Shown here: positions 35,238 to 43,686 of the stretch, piece by piece
Numbering within the stretch: position 1 is the stretch's first letter
How the letters are laid out: each line of letters starts with the position of its first letter
DNA from: Rhizosaccharibacter radicis
GTDB taxonomy: Bacteria; Pseudomonadota; Alphaproteobacteria; Acetobacterales; Acetobacteraceae
NCBI GenBank assembly: GCA_024508355.1
Contig: JAMZEJ010000009.1
Coordinates: forward strand, 62,001 to 126,000
DNA length: 64,000 nt
Direction: 5' to 3'
Notes under the pieces: model-generated
The model's input: the letters and a program-made list of their open reading frames with translations, nothing else
Databases searched by the model: none
What the model was told of the DNA's origin: nothing
Made by a program: the position numbers and the translations under genes

Positions 35238-35891
35238 ATGTTTCCATCGTTCGATGGTCGCGAAGAAGGCCTCCCTTCGGAGGTGGCGTTCGAGGGCGCG
35301 CTGGACGGTACGCTCGCCCTCGACGACGGGTTGCCGGCATTCGCGGCGGTCCGTCCCGGTTGGCGCCGGCGCGCCCGTCGCTGCTGCCTGTCCACCCTGT
35401 GCCTTTCCGCCCTGTTGTTCGCCGGCTCCCCGCTCGCCGCCCTGTGGCAGATGGGGACGGCGCTGCAGCAGCGCGATCTCCGCACCGTGGAAGCCTCGCT
35501 CGACTGGAGCAGCGTGCGCGACGGCCTGCGCAACGACATGCCCGCCATGCTGGGACTGCAGCCGGTAGACGACGATCTCCCCGGGTTCGGCGAGTCTTTC
35601 GCCAGCAACGTCGCCGTACAGGCGGTGGACCAGGAAGTGACCCCCGCCCGGCTGCCGACGCTGCTGTCGCAGATGCGGTCCGCGGCGGCACCCGGCCCGG
35701 CGACGGCGATGCCAGGCTGGTACGGCCTCGTGCAGGCGGGCTTCGCCGCCCCCAACCTGTTCCAGGCCACCTTCCAGCTGTCCCCGAAGGGCCAGCCGGT
35801 GCGCGTGTCGCTGCGGATCGAGCAGTGGCGCTGGAAGATCGTTCGGATCGAGCTGCCCTCCACCGGCACCGCCACCACGACCCGCGCCTGA
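35238..35891 (+). CDS. DUF2939-family membrane-anchored protein
   Basis: The 217-residue protein has one hydrophobic helix (about residues 50-70, CLSTLCLSALLFAGSPLAAL) followed by the DUF2939 pattern SPLAALWQMGTALQQRDLRTVEASLDWSSVRDGLRNDM. The C-terminal part probably lies in the periplasm; its function is unknown. The ATG at 35238 has GGGGAG 9 bases upstream, better than an in-frame start at 35100. Confidence 0.75.
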   Translation: MFPSFDGREEGLPSEVAFEGALDGTLALDDGLPAFAAVRPGWRRRARRCCLSTLCLSALLFAGSPLAALWQMGTALQQRDLRTVEASLDWSSVRDGLRNDMPAMLGLQPVDDDLPGFGESFASNVAVQAVDQEVTPARLPTLLSQMRSAAAPGPATAMPGWYGLVQAGFAAPNLFQATFQLSPKGQPVRVSLRIEQWRWKIVRIELPSTGTATTTRA

Positions 35892-36007
35892 AAGCATCGC
35901 CGGCAGAAGGTTCGGCTTTCCCGGTCGGTTTCCCGAACGGCGCGGCTGCGGACGCGCCGGCCGGATCGCAGGGGGGTGCCCGGCTGTACGCCTCCGGGGG
36001 CTTGCCC

Positions 36008-37123
36008 CTATTCCTCCGCCACCCGCAGCACCTCCTCGAATGCGCGCACCAGGTGGTAGAGCGTGCTGGCCGGCACCACGGGGGTGTCGGCGACGCCCGC
36101 CGCGTCGAAGCGGTCGATCCACAGCCCCGGCGTGGTCCGCAGATAGCTGTCGAACAGCCGCTGCGCCACCAGCGCCGCATGTTCCGGCGCGTCGTTCACC
36201 AGCAGGCTCTTGATCAGCTCGGTTTGCGGCCATAGCCGGCGCGAGCGGCGCGCGGGGGTTCCGTCCTGCCGCACCTCGTCCATCGCCCATCCGGCTGCGT
36301 CCAGCCCGTGGCGCAGCCCCCAGCGATGCAGCAGCCCGGCCTCGCCGCGCAGATCCCGTCCCCCGGCGGCGGCGAGACGGTGCAGCAGCCACGACCATTC
36401 GAACAGGTGGCCCGGCTCCACAACCAGCCCCGCCTCGCCCGCCGCAGGCCGCAGCGCCCCGTCGAAGAACTCGCCCACCGTGCCGCTCGGCGCGTGGAAG
36501 AACCGTTCGGCGAACAGGGCCGCCATCGCGTTCGCCCGGTCCCGCCACACGAGGTCGCCGGTCTGCTCGAACCAGAACAGAAACGCTTCCAGCAGGTGCA
36601 TGTGCGGGTTGGCACGCCGCGGCAGGGTGTTCCGGTCATCCTCCCGGAAGCCACCGGCCCGGTCCGCCAGCTCGTTCTCCAGGAAGCGCATCGTCGCTCG
36701 CGCCAACGCCCCGGCCGCCCCGAGGCCCACGGCATGGGCGGCCCCGAAGCCCAGCAGACAGAACGCCTGGTCGTAGCAATCCCTCAGGGTGTCGGCGGGG
36801 CGCCCGTCCGGTTCCAGCACCGCGATCCAGCCGGCCCGGCCATCTGGTGCCCGGCAGAACCGGTCGAAGGCGTCCAGCCCCCGTGCCAGGGGTTCTCGCG
36901 CCGCGTCATGTCCCATCGCCACGGCCCGCGACAGGCTGAAGATCTGCCGGGCCTGCACCCGCACCCGCAGCCGGGCGTGCGGATCCGGTTCGCCGTCCGG
37001 CCGCACCTGTTCCAGGAACAGGCCGTTCGGGGCGGCCGCCCGCGCGGACCAGAATGGCCAGCATTCCGCGTCGAACCAGCGTCTGATCCGCTCCGCCGCG
37101 CCGTCGAGCGATGGAACCGGCAT
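36008..37123 (-). CDS. AGE-family sugar epimerase/isomerase
   Basis: The 371-residue protein belongs to the N-acylglucosamine 2-epimerase family of alpha/alpha-barrel enzymes. It has RRWFDAECWPFW at the start, RVQARQIFSLSRAVAMGH, NPHMHLLEAFLFW, VVEPGHLFEWSWLLHR with the catalytic His, and WPQTELIKSLL. The family includes mannose isomerases and cellobiose epimerases, so the substrate is unknown. The ATG at 37123 begins the conserved part. It is divergent from the radical-SAM repair gene and shares a 193-base promoter region with it. Confidence 0.85.
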   Translation of the reverse strand: MPVPSLDGAAERIRRWFDAECWPFWSARAAAPNGLFLEQVRPDGEPDPHARLRVRVQARQIFSLSRAVAMGHDAAREPLARGLDAFDRFCRAPDGRAGWIAVLEPDGRPADTLRDCYDQAFCLLGFGAAHAVGLGAAGALARATMRFLENELADRAGGFREDDRNTLPRRANPHMHLLEAFLFWFEQTGDLVWRDRANAMAALFAERFFHAPSGTVGEFFDGALRPAAGEAGLVVEPGHLFEWSWLLHRLAAAGGRDLRGEAGLLHRWGLRHGLDAAGWAMDEVRQDGTPARRSRRLWPQTELIKSLLVNDAPEHAALVAQRLFDSYLRTTPGLWIDRFDAAGVADTPVVPASTLYHLVRAFEEVLRVAEE

Positions 37124-37301
37124 GCCGTCTCCCCCTTGCTTCCGGCCCGTTGCACCGGCCGTTCGGCCACCTGCTGTATGGGGGCCGGGGAACGGCCGCA
37201 AGCCGGGGCGCGGCCTGGACCCGTCGCCTGCGTCCGGTGGCCAGCGAACTCGCGCGACCGCTTCCGCCGGACGCTGGCGCCTTGCCAGGGCGACGCGCGA
37301 T

Positions 37302-37316
37302 GAACATATACCGAAC
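37302..37316 (+). promoter_or_regulatory. SOS (LexA) box before the radical-SAM gene
   Basis: GAACATATACCGAAC fits the alphaproteobacterial LexA site exactly (direct repeat GAAC-N7-GAAC, reverse of GTTC-N7-GTTC). It ends on the base before the ATG at 37317. LexA bound here would block initiation, suggesting the downstream repair gene is DNA-damage inducible. No ribosome-binding site fits before that ATG, so the transcript may be nearly leaderless. Confidence 0.65.
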
Positions 37317-38564
37317 ATGGCGCTCGACCTTCTCGGCAAGCTGGAGATCCTGGCCGACGCGGCCAAATACGACGCGTCCTGCGCGTCGTCCGGCACCGAC
37401 AAGCGCGACAGCCTGGGCAAGAAGAACGGCGTCGGCTCCACCGAGGGCATGGGCATCTGCCACGCCTACGCCCCGGACGGGCGCTGCATCTCCCTGCTGA
37501 AGATCCTGCTGACCAACTACTGCCTGTTCGACTGCGCGTACTGCATCAACCGCGCCTCCTCCTCCGTGCGCCGCGCCCGGTTCACCGTGGACGAGGTGGT
37601 GAAGCTCACGCTGGGCTTTTATCGCCGCAACTGCATCGAGGGGCTGTTCCTCAGTTCGGGCATCATCCGCTCGCCCGACTACACCATGGAACAGGTCACG
37701 GCCGTCGCCCGCACCCTGCGGGTGGAGCACGGCTTCCGCGGCTACATCCACCTCAAGACCATCCCGGACGCCGATCCGGCGCTGCTGGAGGAAGCCGGGC
37801 GATGGGCGGACCGGCTGAGCATCAACGTGGAGCTGCCCACCGAGCAGGCGCTCCGGGCCTATGCGCCGGAAAAGGATCTGGGGGGCATCCGCCGGTCGAT
37901 GGGCCGGATGCGGCTCGGCATCGACGCGGCGCGCGAGAAGGTGGCGCCCGGCCGCACGCCGCCGCCCCGTTTCGCCCCGGCGGGCCAGAGCACGCAGGTG
38001 ATCGTCGGCGCCGATCCCAGCACCGACCGGTCCATCCTGAAGATGAGCAGCACGCTCTACGGCGCTTATGGCCTCAGGCGCGTTTACTACTCCGCCTTCA
38101 GCCCGATCCCGGATGCGTCCAGCGCGCTGCCGCTGCAACCGGCACCGCTGCTGCGCGAACACCGGCTCTATCAGGCCGACTGGATGCTGCGCTTCTACGG
38201 CTTCTCGGTCGATGAGCTGGCCACGGAAGAGGACGGCAACCTGGCGCTCCGGCACGACCCGAAGCTCGCCTGGGCGCTGGCCAATCCGGCCTTCTTTCCG
38301 CTCGACATCAACCGCGCCGATCGCGAAGCGCTGCTGCGGGTGCCGGGGCTGGGGGTGAAGACCGTGGACCGCGTGCTGCAGGCCCGCCGCCACCGCCGGC
38401 TGCGGATGGACGATCTGGCCCGGCTGCGGGTGTCGCTGCACAAGGTGTCGCCGTTCCTGGTGGCGCCCGACCACCGGCCCCGCGACGGGCAGGCCGCCGA
38501 TCTCCTGTCCCGCCAGGCCGCCGCCCGCATCCAGCCCCGCGCGACACAGCTCAGCCTGTTGTAA
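37317..38564 (+). CDS. Putative DNA modification/repair radical-SAM protein
   Basis: The 415-residue protein has the radical-SAM cluster motif CLFDCAYC (Cys69, Cys73, Cys76) preceded by the conserved LEILADAAKYDASCASSGT start. A C-terminal helix-hairpin-helix (LDINRADREALLRVPGLG) is a DNA-binding element. This is the layout of the family annotated as putative DNA modification/repair radical-SAM proteins, which co-occur with UdgX, as they do here. The chemistry is not established. Start choice follows the conserved N-terminus. A LexA-type box abuts the start codon. Confidence 0.88.
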   Translation: MALDLLGKLEILADAAKYDASCASSGTDKRDSLGKKNGVGSTEGMGICHAYAPDGRCISLLKILLTNYCLFDCAYCINRASSSVRRARFTVDEVVKLTLGFYRRNCIEGLFLSSGIIRSPDYTMEQVTAVARTLRVEHGFRGYIHLKTIPDADPALLEEAGRWADRLSINVELPTEQALRAYAPEKDLGGIRRSMGRMRLGIDAAREKVAPGRTPPPRFAPAGQSTQVIVGADPSTDRSILKMSSTLYGAYGLRRVYYSAFSPIPDASSALPLQPAPLLREHRLYQADWMLRFYGFSVDELATEEDGNLALRHDPKLAWALANPAFFPLDINRADREALLRVPGLGVKTVDRVLQARRHRRLRMDDLARLRVSLHKVSPFLVAPDHRPRDGQAADLLSRQAAARIQPRATQLSLL

Positions 38565-38606
38565 ACCCCGCGGCATCGCGCGGGCCGGTCGGCACGTGAA
38601 GCGCGT

Positions 38607-39266
38607 TCAGGACGGCTCCGGCTCGGCCAACGGGTAGGTGGCGTCGTAGAGGGTGCTGATCGAAACGCCGTTGAACGACCAGTGCCGACCGGGCGCCACG
38701 GGATAGTCGGTGCCGGCGGCGACCTGCCGGGCACGGGTCAAGGACATCACCTCGCCCCGGAAGCGCACCTTCCTCGGCTCGACCACCTCGGCTTCCTCGC
38801 TGGTCGATGCATGGATCAGAACGGCGCCGATCGGCACGCCCATCTCGACGAAGTTCAAGGGAGGGCGACGCTTGCGTTCGAATTCCCTCGCCGCTGCCAG
38901 CGTGCCGGGCTCGGATGCCTCCACAGCCTGCTCGACCGCCCGCTCCGATTGCGGGGTGAGGTCGTTTCCCGGAAACGCGTCGATGATGGCGATCGCGCGG
39001 GCCGGCGCGACCGCGAAGAACTCCCTCGCCGGATTGATCCTGTCCGGCCCGAAGGCGATGTGCAGGGCTTGTTCCAGCCGACGCGCATCGGGAACGGCGC
39101 GGGCCACCGCCACCTTGAAGGGCAGCGGAACACCGGTGGCGCGGCTCAGCTCCGCGACCCGCCGTTCCACCCCCTCCCCGGATGTGCGTCCGATCTTGAT
39201 GATGTGGGGCATCGCGTCGTTGGTGAGGACGTAGATGATGCCGCCAGGCCCTTCGATGTCGCTCAT
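38607..39266 (-). CDS. GIY-YIG nuclease-family protein (T5orf172-like)
   Basis: The 219-residue protein begins with a GIY-YIG core of the T5orf172 type: GIIYVLTNDAMPHIIKIGRTS, then VERRVAELSRATGVPLPF, and a conserved ALHIAFGPDRINPAREFFAV segment. The C-terminal 100 residues hold a small domain of unknown family (RKVRFRGEVMSLTRARQVAA) that recalls DNA-associated modules. It is convergent with the radical-SAM gene and divergent from udgX, a suggestive repair context. Whether it cleaves DNA is unknown. GGAAG precedes the ATG at 39266. Confidence 0.8.
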   Translation of the reverse strand: MSDIEGPGGIIYVLTNDAMPHIIKIGRTSGEGVERRVAELSRATGVPLPFKVAVARAVPDARRLEQALHIAFGPDRINPAREFFAVAPARAIAIIDAFPGNDLTPQSERAVEQAVEASEPGTLAAAREFERKRRPPLNFVEMGVPIGAVLIHASTSEEAEVVEPRKVRFRGEVMSLTRARQVAAGTDYPVAPGRHWSFNGVSISTLYDATYPLAEPEPS

Positions 39267-39768
39267 AAATACTTCCGGCTCGAGGGCATCCCGGCTCCGA
39301 ACGAAGCCGTTCCGCATCATGCCGTCATCGATCCCCCACGACCAATGACGGACCTCGGCCTCCGGCATCTTGCCGGCCCTGCAAAACGACGCCCGACCAT
39401 CGGACATCGCGCAGCTCGATCCCGGCACGGTTCTGGCGGCTCCGCTGCCGCCCTCGATGTTCATCGGCCCCCCCCACGCCAGGCCGTTGCCATGGCGGCG
39501 CGGAGCAGGTGCCGGTTCGACGCTCGAGCTTCCGACCGGACATGGCGTCATCGCGATGCGCCGATGGTACGCGAGAAGCCGCGGCACGACGCGGGCGTCA
39601 CCGATCGGCCGGATGCTTGTTCCCCGACCCGCTGCCCCCATTCCCGGAACGATCGGCAGCATCAAGGGATCGCGTGGCAGCCGCATCCCGGGGCGGCGCC
39701 GAGATTGTCGGCGAGGTCCATGACCACCGCCGATGCAACCGCATCCGTCGACCGGCTGTTCCGCCCGC
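39267..39768. other. Divergent region between GIY-YIG gene and udgX
   Basis: About 500 bases lie between two divergent genes. Open frames cross it, but none has conserved content or a supported start. I looked for a second GAAC-N7-GAAC or GTTC-N7-GTTC site and found none that fits exactly. Confidence 0.45.
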
Positions 39769-41322
39769 ATGCGGAACGTGGTCCTGGCACACGAGGTGGA
39801 TTTCGAAGGCTGGCGCACCGCCGCGCGCCGCCTTGCGCTGGACGGCATCCCGCCGGAGGACGCGCTGTTCTCCGTGGGAGCGCCGGCCGACCTGTTCGCC
39901 GCCGCGGGCAGCGACGAGGCCGCCCCGTCGCCCGCCGCCTCGTCTTCCGCCGCCACGGCCGCCGCCCCGTTCACCGTGCCGCGGCCGCTGGTGGAACTCG
40001 CGCAGACCGTGATCCAGGCCCGGGAACCGGAAAGATTCTCGCTTCTCTACGGTCTCGTCTGGCGCACGGTGCGGGGCGAGAAGCGCCTGGTGGAGGATGT
40101 GGCCGACCCGGCGGTGCACCGCGCGATCCGGCTGGCGCAGTCGGTGCGTCGCGACACCCACAAGATGCGGGCCTTCGTGCGCTTCCGCGAGGTGACTGAA
40201 CCGGACGCGAACGGCGATCCTGTCTCCCGCTACGTGAGCTGGTTCGAGCCCGAGCATTTCATCGTGGAGGCCAACGCCGCGTTCTTCGTGCGGCGCTTCG
40301 CGACCATGGTGTTCTCCATCCTGACCCCGTACCGCTCCGTGCACTGGACGGGCGAGGAAGTGCGGTTCGCGCCCGGCGCCGACCCGTCCGAGGTGCCGGA
40401 CGACGATGCGCTGGAGCGCTACTGGCGGGCCTATTACGGCGCCATCTTCAACCCGGCGCGGTTGAAGGTTTCGGCCATGATGTCGGAGATGCCGCGCAAA
40501 TACTGGCGCAACCTCCCGGAGGCGGCGGCGATCCCCGAACTGATCCGCGGTGCCGCGCGCCGCACCGATGCCATGCTGGAAGCCCCCGCCATGCCGCCCC
40601 GCAACGCCAGGCTGCCGACCCCGCCCGCCGACGATGGACCCGACCTACTAGGTGCTGCGGCCGGCTCCGCCGGCGTTCCCGCGCCGCGTCAGGCCGACCC
40701 TCCGGTGGCCGTGGTCGAAGAAGAGCAGGGCGCGCCCATGCTGGCCGCCCTCGCCCGCGCCGCGGCCGATTGCCGCCGCTGCCCGTTGTGGGAACCCGCC
40801 ACCCAGACCGTGTTCGGCGAAGGCCCTGAAACCGCGCGCATGATGATGGTGGGCGAGCAGCCGGGCGACCAGGAGGATCTGGTGGGCCGGCCCTTCGTGG
40901 GACCTGCGGGACAGTTGCTGGACCGAGCCATCAAGGAAGCCGGCATCGACCGGGCCACGGTCTACGTGACCAACGCGGTGAAGCATTTCAAATTCGAGCC
41001 GCGCGGCAAGCGGCGCATCCACGCGAAGCCGGACACCACGGAGATCGTGGCGTGTTCGGGCTGGCTGGCCGAGGAGCGCAAGGCCGTGCGGCCGGCGCTG
41101 GTGGTGATGCTGGGCGCCACCGCCGCCCGCGCCGTGCTCGGCCGGCCCGTGACCATCGGGCGCGAACGCTCCCGGCCGATCGCGCTGGACGGCAACACCC
41201 AGGGGCTGGTGACCGTGCACCCGTCCTTCCTGCTGCGACTGCCCGACGAGGACGCGAAGAAGCGGGAATACGCGGCCTTCGTGGCCGACCTGAAGCAGGC
41301 CCGGGCGCTGCTGGACGGTTGA
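39769..41322 (+). CDS. udgX: UdgX-family uracil-DNA-binding protein with N-terminal DUF4130
   Basis: The 517-residue protein joins an N-terminal DUF4130-type domain (about 1-270; EVDFEGWRTAARRL, YVSWFEPEHFIVEANAAFF) to a family-4-like uracil-DNA glycosylase domain (about 325-517). The latter has GEQPGDQEDLVGRPFVGPAG and the cluster cysteine motif DCRRC. It also has the UdgX loop KRRIHAKP, whose His (about residue 418) bonds covalently to the abasic sugar in characterised UdgX. It therefore should remove uracil and remain cross-linked. The ATG at 39769 matches the conserved start (RNVVLAHEVDF). It co-occurs with the radical-SAM gene as expected for this fused form. Confidence 0.92.
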   Translation: MRNVVLAHEVDFEGWRTAARRLALDGIPPEDALFSVGAPADLFAAAGSDEAAPSPAASSSAATAAAPFTVPRPLVELAQTVIQAREPERFSLLYGLVWRTVRGEKRLVEDVADPAVHRAIRLAQSVRRDTHKMRAFVRFREVTEPDANGDPVSRYVSWFEPEHFIVEANAAFFVRRFATMVFSILTPYRSVHWTGEEVRFAPGADPSEVPDDDALERYWRAYYGAIFNPARLKVSAMMSEMPRKYWRNLPEAAAIPELIRGAARRTDAMLEAPAMPPRNARLPTPPADDGPDLLGAAAGSAGVPAPRQADPPVAVVEEEQGAPMLAALARAAADCRRCPLWEPATQTVFGEGPETARMMMVGEQPGDQEDLVGRPFVGPAGQLLDRAIKEAGIDRATVYVTNAVKHFKFEPRGKRRIHAKPDTTEIVACSGWLAEERKAVRPALVVMLGATAARAVLGRPVTIGRERSRPIALDGNTQGLVTVHPSFLLRLPDEDAKKREYAAFVADLKQARALLDG

Positions 41323-41445
41323 TCCATCCGCACCCCGGGGGGATACACCCGAGGGGAGGCCGGATCGCGCTCCACCGGGCGACGGCCGATGCGCGGCCTG
41401 CCCGCCTTCCGGTTCGCGTCGACGAGGAAAAGGAGGCGTCTGCCG

Positions 41446-42798
41446 ATGCCGCAGCGGCAGCACATCGCGATCGTCGGGGGCGGCGCCAGCGGGACTCTGC
41501 TGGCCTGGCAGCTGGCCCGGCAGGGGCTGGCCGGCATGACCACCCTGCTCGATCCGGCCGAGGCGCCGGGGGCCGGCCTGGCCTATTCCACCTCGTTTCC
41601 GCAACACCTGGTGAACGTCCGCAACGAAACCCTGAGCGCCGACCCGTCCGATGCCGGCCACCTGCTGCGCTGGGTCCATGCGATGCACGATCCGGGCGCC
41701 GGGCCGGACGGCTTCATCCCCCGGCGTTGGTTCGGCGATTATCTGCGGACGCTGTTCCGCGAAAGCGGGGTGCGCCACCGCCGCGGCGTGGCGGTGGCGA
41801 TGGAGCGGCGTTCCTGCGGCCCGGTGCTGCTTCTGGCGGACGGGAGCCGGCTGCACGCGACCCACGTGGTGCTGGCCACCGGAAACTTCCCGCCGCCGCC
41901 GCTGCCGGAACTCGACGACGCCGCGATCGCCAGCGGGCGCTACCACCACGATGTCTGGGATCCCGATGCGTTGGGCCGCATCGGCCCCGACGAGGACGTG
42001 GTGCTGATCGGCACGGGCCTCAGCACGGTGGACGCGGTGCTTCGCCTGCGCGCGCAGGCACATCGCGGCGCCCTGGTCGCGGTGTCGCGCCGGGCATGGC
42101 TGCCGGAGGTGCACCGGGCCCTGACGGTGCCAGGATCGCCTGTGGTCGGCGCCGATGTCCAGGCCACGGCACGCGGCTATTTGGCCGCCTTCCGCCGCGC
42201 GCTACGGGACGGGATACCGGCCGCCGCCGCGGTGGACAGCCTGCGCGCGACCAGCAACGCGCTCTGGCTGGCTTTGAGCGAGAACGAGAAGCGGCGGTTC
42301 CGCCGCCATCTGCAACGGCGGTGGGACGTGGTGCGCCGTCGCATGGCGCCGATGGTGGGGGCCGCGGTGACGGAAGCGCTGCGCGACGAAAGCCTCACCC
42401 TGCGGCGGGGACGGGTGACGGCGGTGCGACAGGACGGCGACGCGCTGGCGATCACCGTACGGACGCCCGGAGGCACCGACACGATCCGTGCCGGACACGC
42501 GATCAACACCACCGGTCCCGATCCCCGATATGGGCGTGGAGAATCGCCGCTGCTGCGGACGCTGCTGCAGGAAGGGCTGGCCGTGGCGGGCTTCGAGGGC
42601 GAGGGGCTGCGCTGCGACGCCGACGGTGCCGTGCTGGACCGGCAGGATCGCCCGACGCCTGACCTGTTCTCCCTGGGGCCGCCACGAATGGGCACCCTGT
42701 TCGAATCGGTCGCCATCCCCGAGATCCGCGCGCAGGCCGCCGCGCTGGCCGCCCATCTGAGGGAAGCGATCCACCCGGAAACGGCCCGCGGCGGCTGA
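41446..42798 (+). CDS. FAD/NAD(P)-binding oxidoreductase (NAD_binding_9 type)
   Basis: The 450-residue flavoprotein starts with IAIVGGGASGTLLAWQLARQ and has a second dinucleotide motif VVLIGTGLSTVDAVLRL. It ends with LFSLGPPRMGTLFESVAIPEIR, the pattern of YdhS-like and related FAD/NAD(P)-binding proteins. Its substrate is unknown. AGGAGG sits 9 bases before the ATG at 41446. It follows udgX after 123 bases and may be co-transcribed, though no functional link is evident. Confidence 0.85.
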   Translation: MPQRQHIAIVGGGASGTLLAWQLARQGLAGMTTLLDPAEAPGAGLAYSTSFPQHLVNVRNETLSADPSDAGHLLRWVHAMHDPGAGPDGFIPRRWFGDYLRTLFRESGVRHRRGVAVAMERRSCGPVLLLADGSRLHATHVVLATGNFPPPPLPELDDAAIASGRYHHDVWDPDALGRIGPDEDVVLIGTGLSTVDAVLRLRAQAHRGALVAVSRRAWLPEVHRALTVPGSPVVGADVQATARGYLAAFRRALRDGIPAAAAVDSLRATSNALWLALSENEKRRFRRHLQRRWDVVRRRMAPMVGAAVTEALRDESLTLRRGRVTAVRQDGDALAITVRTPGGTDTIRAGHAINTTGPDPRYGRGESPLLRTLLQEGLAVAGFEGEGLRCDADGAVLDRQDRPTPDLFSLGPPRMGTLFESVAIPEIRAQAAALAAHLREAIHPETARGG

Positions 42799-43039
42799 TC
42801 GCCGCTGGGACGGCCGGCACGCCCGAGGCTGGTCCCACCGCACGCCCATCGCCGGAGCTCGATCCGCTGGGCCCGTTCCGCTGGGCCGGCCGACCGATCG
42901 TCAGGCACGCCGGCGGCGAGGGGTCCTGACCCACGGGAACAACGGAACCGGTTCCTGGCGCTCCATCCGGCGTGGACGGTCTGGAAGCCCCGAGTGCGAC
43001 CGCCGGCAAGGATCAAAAGCGCCCTGTGCCGCCGGACGA

Positions 43040-43609
43040 TCAGGGACCGATCCAGCGCTCGTTGTGGAGGGCACCGCTTCGATCCAGCCCGGCGACGGCG
43101 CGGGTCTGGTTTCCGTGCGGCTCCAGCCGCAACACCTCGACCCGGTGCAGCCGGACGCGCATCACCACGAAACAGCGGAACCGCTCCTCGTCTTGCAGCC
43201 AGCGCCGGTCGCCGGGATCGTCGATCGCCTCGCCCGGCGCCGCCCGGGCGCCATAGGCGGTGCGCCCCGCGTCCGGCAGCGCGTCCCAGCGTTCCCGCGC
43301 GAAAGCGTCGCCCTCGTGCAGAAGCGCGGTTCCGTCGAGCCGGAGCTGCAGCTTGGCTTCCGCCGACCAGGCCAGCAGCGACACGCGCGGTTCCCGCCGG
43401 ACATCGCGCACCTTCCCGGCCCGGGCATCGCTGTGCAGCTCCGCTTCGCTCCCCTCCAGCGCCCGCAGCACCACCGAGCGCACGGACGGCGCCCCGTCCG
43501 TGCCCAGCGTCGCGAGTTGCACCGTGCGAAGCTCGCCGTCCCGGTCCCGCGCGGCGCGGGCGACGGCGTCGAGGGCGTCGGCGATGAACGGGCGGGAGGA
43601 CGCGGGCAT
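43040..43609 (-). CDS. Pyridoxamine 5'-phosphate oxidase-related flavoprotein
   Basis: The 189-residue protein has the split-barrel FMN-binding fold (RTVQLATLGTDGAPSVRSVVLRAL, then SLLAWSAEAKLQLRLDGTALL). It is close to the PNPOx-like Alr4036-type group, with a C-terminal HRVEVLRLE segment. It lacks the full PdxH signature, so the true pyridoxal pathway role is doubtful. The 241 bases upstream of its convergent neighbour contain nothing recognisable. Confidence 0.8.
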   Translation of the reverse strand: MPASSRPFIADALDAVARAARDRDGELRTVQLATLGTDGAPSVRSVVLRALEGSEAELHSDARAGKVRDVRREPRVSLLAWSAEAKLQLRLDGTALLHEGDAFARERWDALPDAGRTAYGARAAPGEAIDDPGDRRWLQDEERFRCFVVMRVRLHRVEVLRLEPHGNQTRAVAGLDRSGALHNERWIGP

Positions 43610-43686
43610 GCGCCGACAAGCGGCGCGGCGCCGGAAGGTTGCCGGGCGAGCCGCGCCCCGCCCCCCTGCGCCGAGCGAGCGGAGCT

